Of a DNA stretch of 64,000 nt, positions 58,578 to 64,000 are shown in pieces. Below the pieces are notes generated by a model, which did no database searches, was not told where the DNA came from, and was given only the letters and a program-made list of their open reading frames with translations. Source of the stretch: Comamonadaceae bacterium OTU4NAUVB1 (GTDB taxonomy: Bacteria > Pseudomonadota > Gammaproteobacteria > Burkholderiales > Burkholderiaceae_C); NCBI GenBank assembly GCA_024372625.1, contig CP099605.1, positions 186,001 to 250,000 on the forward strand. Direction: 5' to 3'. The translations under genes and the position numbers were made by a program. The number at the start of each line of letters is the position of its first letter. Positions within the stretch are counted from its first letter, which is position 1.

Positions 58578-59290
58578 GCGCGGCGAACGATCCGGAAGGC
58601 ACCGGCGCGATCGACTGGTCGCGCATCGCGCTCGTCGCGTTCGACGTCGACGGCACGCTGTACGACCAGCGGCGCCTGCGGCTGCGGATGATGCGCGACA
58701 TGGGCTGGCACGTGCTGCGCGCGCGCAGCCTGGACGTGCCCGCGGTCATCGGGCGCTACCGTCACCTTCGCGAGGAACTCGGCGACGCCGAGCAGGACGG
58801 CTTCGAGGACGAACTGGTCCGGCGCACCGGCCTGGCGACCGGTCGCGACGAACACCGGGTGCGCGCCATCGCCCACGAGTGGATGGACCGCCGCCCGCTG
58901 CCCTACCTGGCGGCGTGCCGCTACGACGGCGTGGCCCGGCTGTTCGACGGGCTGCGTCGTCACGGCAAGCGCATCGGCGTCGTCTCCGACTATCCCGCGC
59001 GCGCCAAGCTCGCCGCCCTGGGGCTGGAGGCCGAGGTGATCGTCAGCGCGACCGACCCCGGCGTCGGCATCCTGAAGCCGCATCCGCGCGGGCTGCTCGA
59101 CCTCATGGCCCGCGCCGGGACCGGACCGGCCGCGACGCTGCTGATCGGCGACCGGGTCGAGCGCGACGGCGCGGCGGCGCGGCGCGCGGGCGTCGCCAGC
59201 CTGATCCGCACGTCGAAGCCACGGCCGGGCTGGCGCACCTTCACGCGTTTCGACGATCCGGTGTTCGCGCCGATGCTCGCGGCGGGCTGA
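58574..59290 (+). CDS. HAD superfamily phosphatase, candidate lipid-pentose phosphatase
   Basis: The 238-residue protein has all HAD motifs: I, VAFDVDGTLYDQ (two catalytic Asp); II, IGVVSDYPARAK (Ser); III, the Lys in VGILKPHPRGLLDL; and IV, LIGDRVERDGAAARRAG. An all-helical cap of about 80 residues follows motif I. It is coupled to the UbiA-type gene (TGA/ATG overlap) and is followed 4 bp later by gtrA. If UbiA makes polyprenyl-phosphoryl-5-phosphoribose, this enzyme is the natural candidate to remove the 5-phosphate, a step done by the unrelated PAP2 protein Rv3807c in mycobacteria. This role is inference. Confidence 0.87.
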   Translation: MSAANDPEGTGAIDWSRIALVAFDVDGTLYDQRRLRLRMMRDMGWHVLRARSLDVPAVIGRYRHLREELGDAEQDGFEDELVRRTGLATGRDEHRVRAIAHEWMDRRPLPYLAACRYDGVARLFDGLRRHGKRIGVVSDYPARAKLAALGLEAEVIVSATDPGVGILKPHPRGLLDLMARAGTGPAATLLIGDRVERDGAAARRAGVASLIRTSKPRPGWRTFTRFDDPVFAPMLAAG

Positions 59291-59294
59291 GCGG

Positions 59295-59678
59295 ATGCAT
59301 CCCCTGCTGAAGCGGCTCGGAGGCTACGTCGCGACCGGCGGCGCGGCGGCGGTGGTCGATGCCGGCGGCTTCGCGGCGCTGACGTGGCTGGGCGTCGCGC
59401 CGCTGCCCGCGGCCGTCGCCAGCTTCGCGCTGGCGGCGATCCTCAATTTCCAGCTGTCCGCGCGCTTCGTCTTCGGGCACGTCCCCACCGGGCGGGCCTT
59501 CGCGGTGTTCATCGCCGCCGCGCTGGTCGGCCTGTCGGTGAACGTGGGCGTCACGCTGGCGATCCTGCGGCACGTCGACGGCGTGCCGGCCGTGCTGGCG
59601 AAGGTCGGCGGCATCGGCGTCGCCTTCTTCGTCAACTTCGCCCTGAACCAGTGGGTGGTGTTCCGGGCGTCGCGCTGA
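59295..59678 (+). CDS. GtrA family protein (polyprenyl-phosphate-sugar flippase-like)
   Basis: A 127-residue protein with four hydrophobic helices: YVATGGAAAVVDAGGFAALTWLG, AAVASFALAAILNFQLSARFVF, FAVFIAAALVGLSVNVGVTL and VGGIGVAFFVNFALNQWVVF. The LNFQLSARFVF and NFALNQWVVF segments are the two conserved N-F-x-x-x-x-x-x-V/F repeats of GtrA. GtrA proteins are thought to flip polyprenyl-phosphate-linked sugars to the outer leaflet. It is the last gene of the GT-C, UbiA, HAD, GtrA run, starting 4 bp after the HAD stop. Confidence 0.92.
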   Translation: MHPLLKRLGGYVATGGAAAVVDAGGFAALTWLGVAPLPAAVASFALAAILNFQLSARFVFGHVPTGRAFAVFIAAALVGLSVNVGVTLAILRHVDGVPAVLAKVGGIGVAFFVNFALNQWVVFRASR

Positions 59679-59729
59679 GAGGGACGCCGCCCGCCGGGCC
59701 GCCGACGGGCCGGCGTGGGTCGTGAACGA

Positions 59730-60290
59730 TCAGAACGGAATGTCGTCGTCCATGTCGTCGAAGCCCGAGGAGGACTTCGCCGGTGCCGGCGCCGGACGGG
59801 CCGCCGGCGCGCGTGGCGCGGCCGCCGGCGGGCGCGAGTAGCCACCACCACCACCGCCGCCGCCGCCACCGCCGCCACCGGCGCTCTGGCCGTAGCCGCC
59901 ACCGTTGCCGCCGCCGTATTCGTCCTCGCCGCCGCCCGACGGGCCGCCCTGGCCCTGGCGGCTGCCCAGCATCTGCATCTGGTCGACGCGGATGTCGGTG
60001 GCGTACTTCTCGACGCCGTCCTTGTCCTGGTACTTGCGGGTGCGGATCTGGCCTTCGACGTAGATCTGCGAGCCTTTGCGCAGGTACTGCGCGGCGATCT
60101 CGGCGAGGCGGCCGTTGAAGACCAGGCGGTGCCACTCGGTGGCCTCGCGCATCTCGCCGCTCTGCTTGTCCTTCCACTTGTCGGTGGTGGCCAGGGTGGC
60201 GTTGCAGACCTGGTCGCCGCTGGGGAAGGTCCGGGTTTCGGGATCGCGGCCGAGGTTGCCGACGAGGATGACTTTGTTGACCGATGCCAT
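59730..60290 (-). CDS. ssb: Single-stranded DNA-binding protein
   Basis: The 186-residue homotetrameric SSB coats single-stranded DNA in replication and repair. The N-terminal OB fold (residues 1-110) starts [20 protein letters not shown] and includes [28 protein letters not shown] in the usual order. Then follows a Gly-rich linker with a run of 14 Gly encoded by a triplet repeat (59841-59882), an Ala/Pro-rich part and the acidic tip [10 protein letters not shown] that recruits partner proteins. The ATG at 60290 is preceded on its own strand by AGGAG (complement of 60301-60305). It is divergent from uvrA, as in many Proteobacteria. Confidence 0.97.
   Translation of the reverse strand: MASVNKVILVGNLGRDPETRTFPSGDQVCNATLATTDKWKDKQSGEMREATEWHRLVFNGRLAEIAAQYLRKGSQIYVEGQIRTRKYQDKDGVEKYATDIRVDQMQMLGSRQGQGGPSGGGEDEYGGGNGGGYGQSAGGGGGGGGGGGGGYSRPPAAAPRAPAARPAPAPAKSSSGFDDMDDDIPF
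59841..59882 (-). repeat. Trinucleotide repeat encoding poly-glycine in Ssb
   Basis: Fourteen consecutive triplets (GCC or ACC on the plus strand) encode fourteen Gly codons in the Ssb linker. The pattern is one GCC, four ACC, five GCC, one ACC, two GCC and one ACC. Length changes in multiples of three would keep the reading frame. Confidence 0.9.
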
Positions 60291-60480
60291 GTGTGCGCTG
60301 CTCCTGATGAATGGAGGAAAGGAGGAGGAAAAGGGGAAGGACGAAGATTGTGCCGCAGTGCCCGAAATCAACCCGGTGGGGGCGGGCGAACCGGACGTTC
60401 CGGGGCCCTCGGCGGCGACCCGCGGCGCCGGTCGGGCGTTCTCGGGAAGGTCGACGACAGGCACGGTCGGGAACCGGCAC

Positions 60481-60487
60481 TTATCAT
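60481..60487 (+). promoter_or_regulatory. Probable uvrA -10 element (TTATCAT)
   Basis: TATCAT in the sequence CACTTATCATGTTCGG lies 32 bp before the chosen uvrA GTG start. It overlaps the in-frame ATG at 60486, which argues against that ATG as the start. No LexA-type CTGT-N8-ACAG box is present in the 228-bp ssb-uvrA gap. Confidence 0.45.
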
Positions 60488-60518
60488 GTTCGGTTGCCTC
60501 AAAGTTACTCCCCCGCCC

Positions 60519-63583
<3,065 letters not shown>

Positions 63584-63587
<4 letters not shown>

Positions 63588-64000
63588 CGCACCACCAGCC
63601 CCTTCAACCCCGCATCGCCCACCGGCGCCGCCAGCTTCATCGCCTTCATCGTCCTGACCATCAGCCGCGCGATCATCAGGTTGCGGTGCGTCTTGCTGTC
63701 CGCCGGGATCACGTACCAGGGGGCGGCATCGGTGGAGGTGGCGTCGAGCGCCTTCTCGTAGGCGTCCTGGTAGGCGCTCCACTGCTTGCGCACGTCGAGG
63801 TCGCCCAGGCTGAACTTCCAGTTCTTGGCCGGGTCGTCGATGCGCGCCTGCAGGCGCTTCTTCTGCTCGTCCTTGCCGATGTGCAGCATGCACTTGAGCA
63901 CCGTCGTGCCGGTCTCCACGAGCAGGCGTTCGAAGTCGTTGATCTGGTCGTAGCGGCGCTTGAGTTCGGCCTTGCCGAGCGAGCCGTCGACCACGGGCAC
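63584..64000 (-). CDS. Polyphosphate kinase 2 family protein (5' partial)
   Basis: This is the C-terminal part (138 residues) of a PPK2-family enzyme, which uses polyphosphate to phosphorylate nucleotides (ADP or AMP). Recognisable segments are [77 protein letters not shown] and VRTMKAM, all hallmarks of PPK2 after the Walker-type domain. The frame is open through the right edge of the window, and the first codon seen (GTG at 64000) is internal. The stop (TAA) overlaps the uvrA stop by 4 bp in a tail-to-tail layout. Confidence 0.94.

Noticed and set aside
59715..60518. N-terminal extension of uvrA over the ssb gene
   Set aside because: It is the antisense reading of ssb; UvrA homologues start close to the [11 protein letters not shown] motif.

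Overview
The window is about 64 kb of very GC-rich DNA (roughly 70% by eye) packed with genes on both strands. It looks like chromosome of a betaproteobacterium, most likely order Burkholderiales, family Comamonadaceae. The evidence is the gene content and order: secF, then DUF1631, smg, dprA, a LysM protein, def and fmt; then pgk, pyk, fba, purC, purE, purK and a Sua5-type gene; then tsaB, rimI and a UDG-fold gene; and hmgA-fahA. The family assignment is inference from synteny and protein style. No rRNA, tRNA, CRISPR array, phage or insertion sequence was seen. Two genes are cut by the window edges: secF at the left and a PPK2-family gene at the right.

Layout. 1-9.6 kb: protein export, DNA uptake and N-terminal formyl-Met processing (secF, DUF1631, smg, dprA, LysM, def, lipoprotein, fmt), then an azlCD branched-chain amino acid exporter. 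9.8-12.4 kb: a large secreted DUF6351-like lipoprotein closed by a strong terminator. 12.5-24.6 kb: lower glycolysis and purine synthesis (pgk, pyk, class I fba, purC, purE, purK), interspersed with a fatty-acid desaturase, an esterase-like lipoprotein, a META lipoprotein, a CnoX-like thioredoxin and a Sua5/TsaC t6A enzyme. 24.6-32.2 kb: dacB, an EamA exporter, tsaB-rimI-UDG-like, pyrF, a CSS-EAL phosphodiesterase and slyX. 32.2-42.4 kb: the homogentisate branch of tyrosine catabolism (IclR regulator divergent from hmgA-fahA), a YddA-type ABC exporter, a thioesterase, and a LysR gene followed by lactate permease and L-lactate dehydrogenase. 42.4-50.5 kb: a divergent sugar-acid locus in which a GntR regulator, a DenD-like dehydrogenase and an IlvD/Edd dehydratase face a complete CUT1 ABC importer. 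50.6-59.7 kb: a luciferase-like oxidoreductase, then an envelope glycosylation region. 59.7-64 kb: ssb divergent from uvrA, and the PPK2 end.

The most interesting part is 51.6-59.7 kb. A ChbG/HpnK (NaxD-like) deacetylase overlaps a GtrB-like polyprenyl-phosphate glycosyltransferase, and a GT39 (ArnT-like) transferase is divergent from them. That set matches the logic of the Francisella and Bordetella pathways that put hexosamine on lipid A phosphates. Next to it, a second GT-C protein, a UbiA prenyltransferase with the DPPR-synthase-like N-x3-D-x3-D...HPTK signature, a HAD phosphatase and a GtrA flippase form a codirectional block. That block could build and use a polyprenyl-phosphate pentofuranose, possibly ribose because no DprE1/DprE2 epimerase is present. 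Both proposals are inference from family knowledge and context.

Regulatory signals visible by eye include two good intrinsic terminators, an IclR-type palindrome at hmgA, a T-N11-A operator with a third half-site before the lactate permease, -10 elements so close to purE and pyrF that their mRNAs may be leaderless, and a perfect 14-bp palindrome in the AT-rich gap before the pentose-lipid block.
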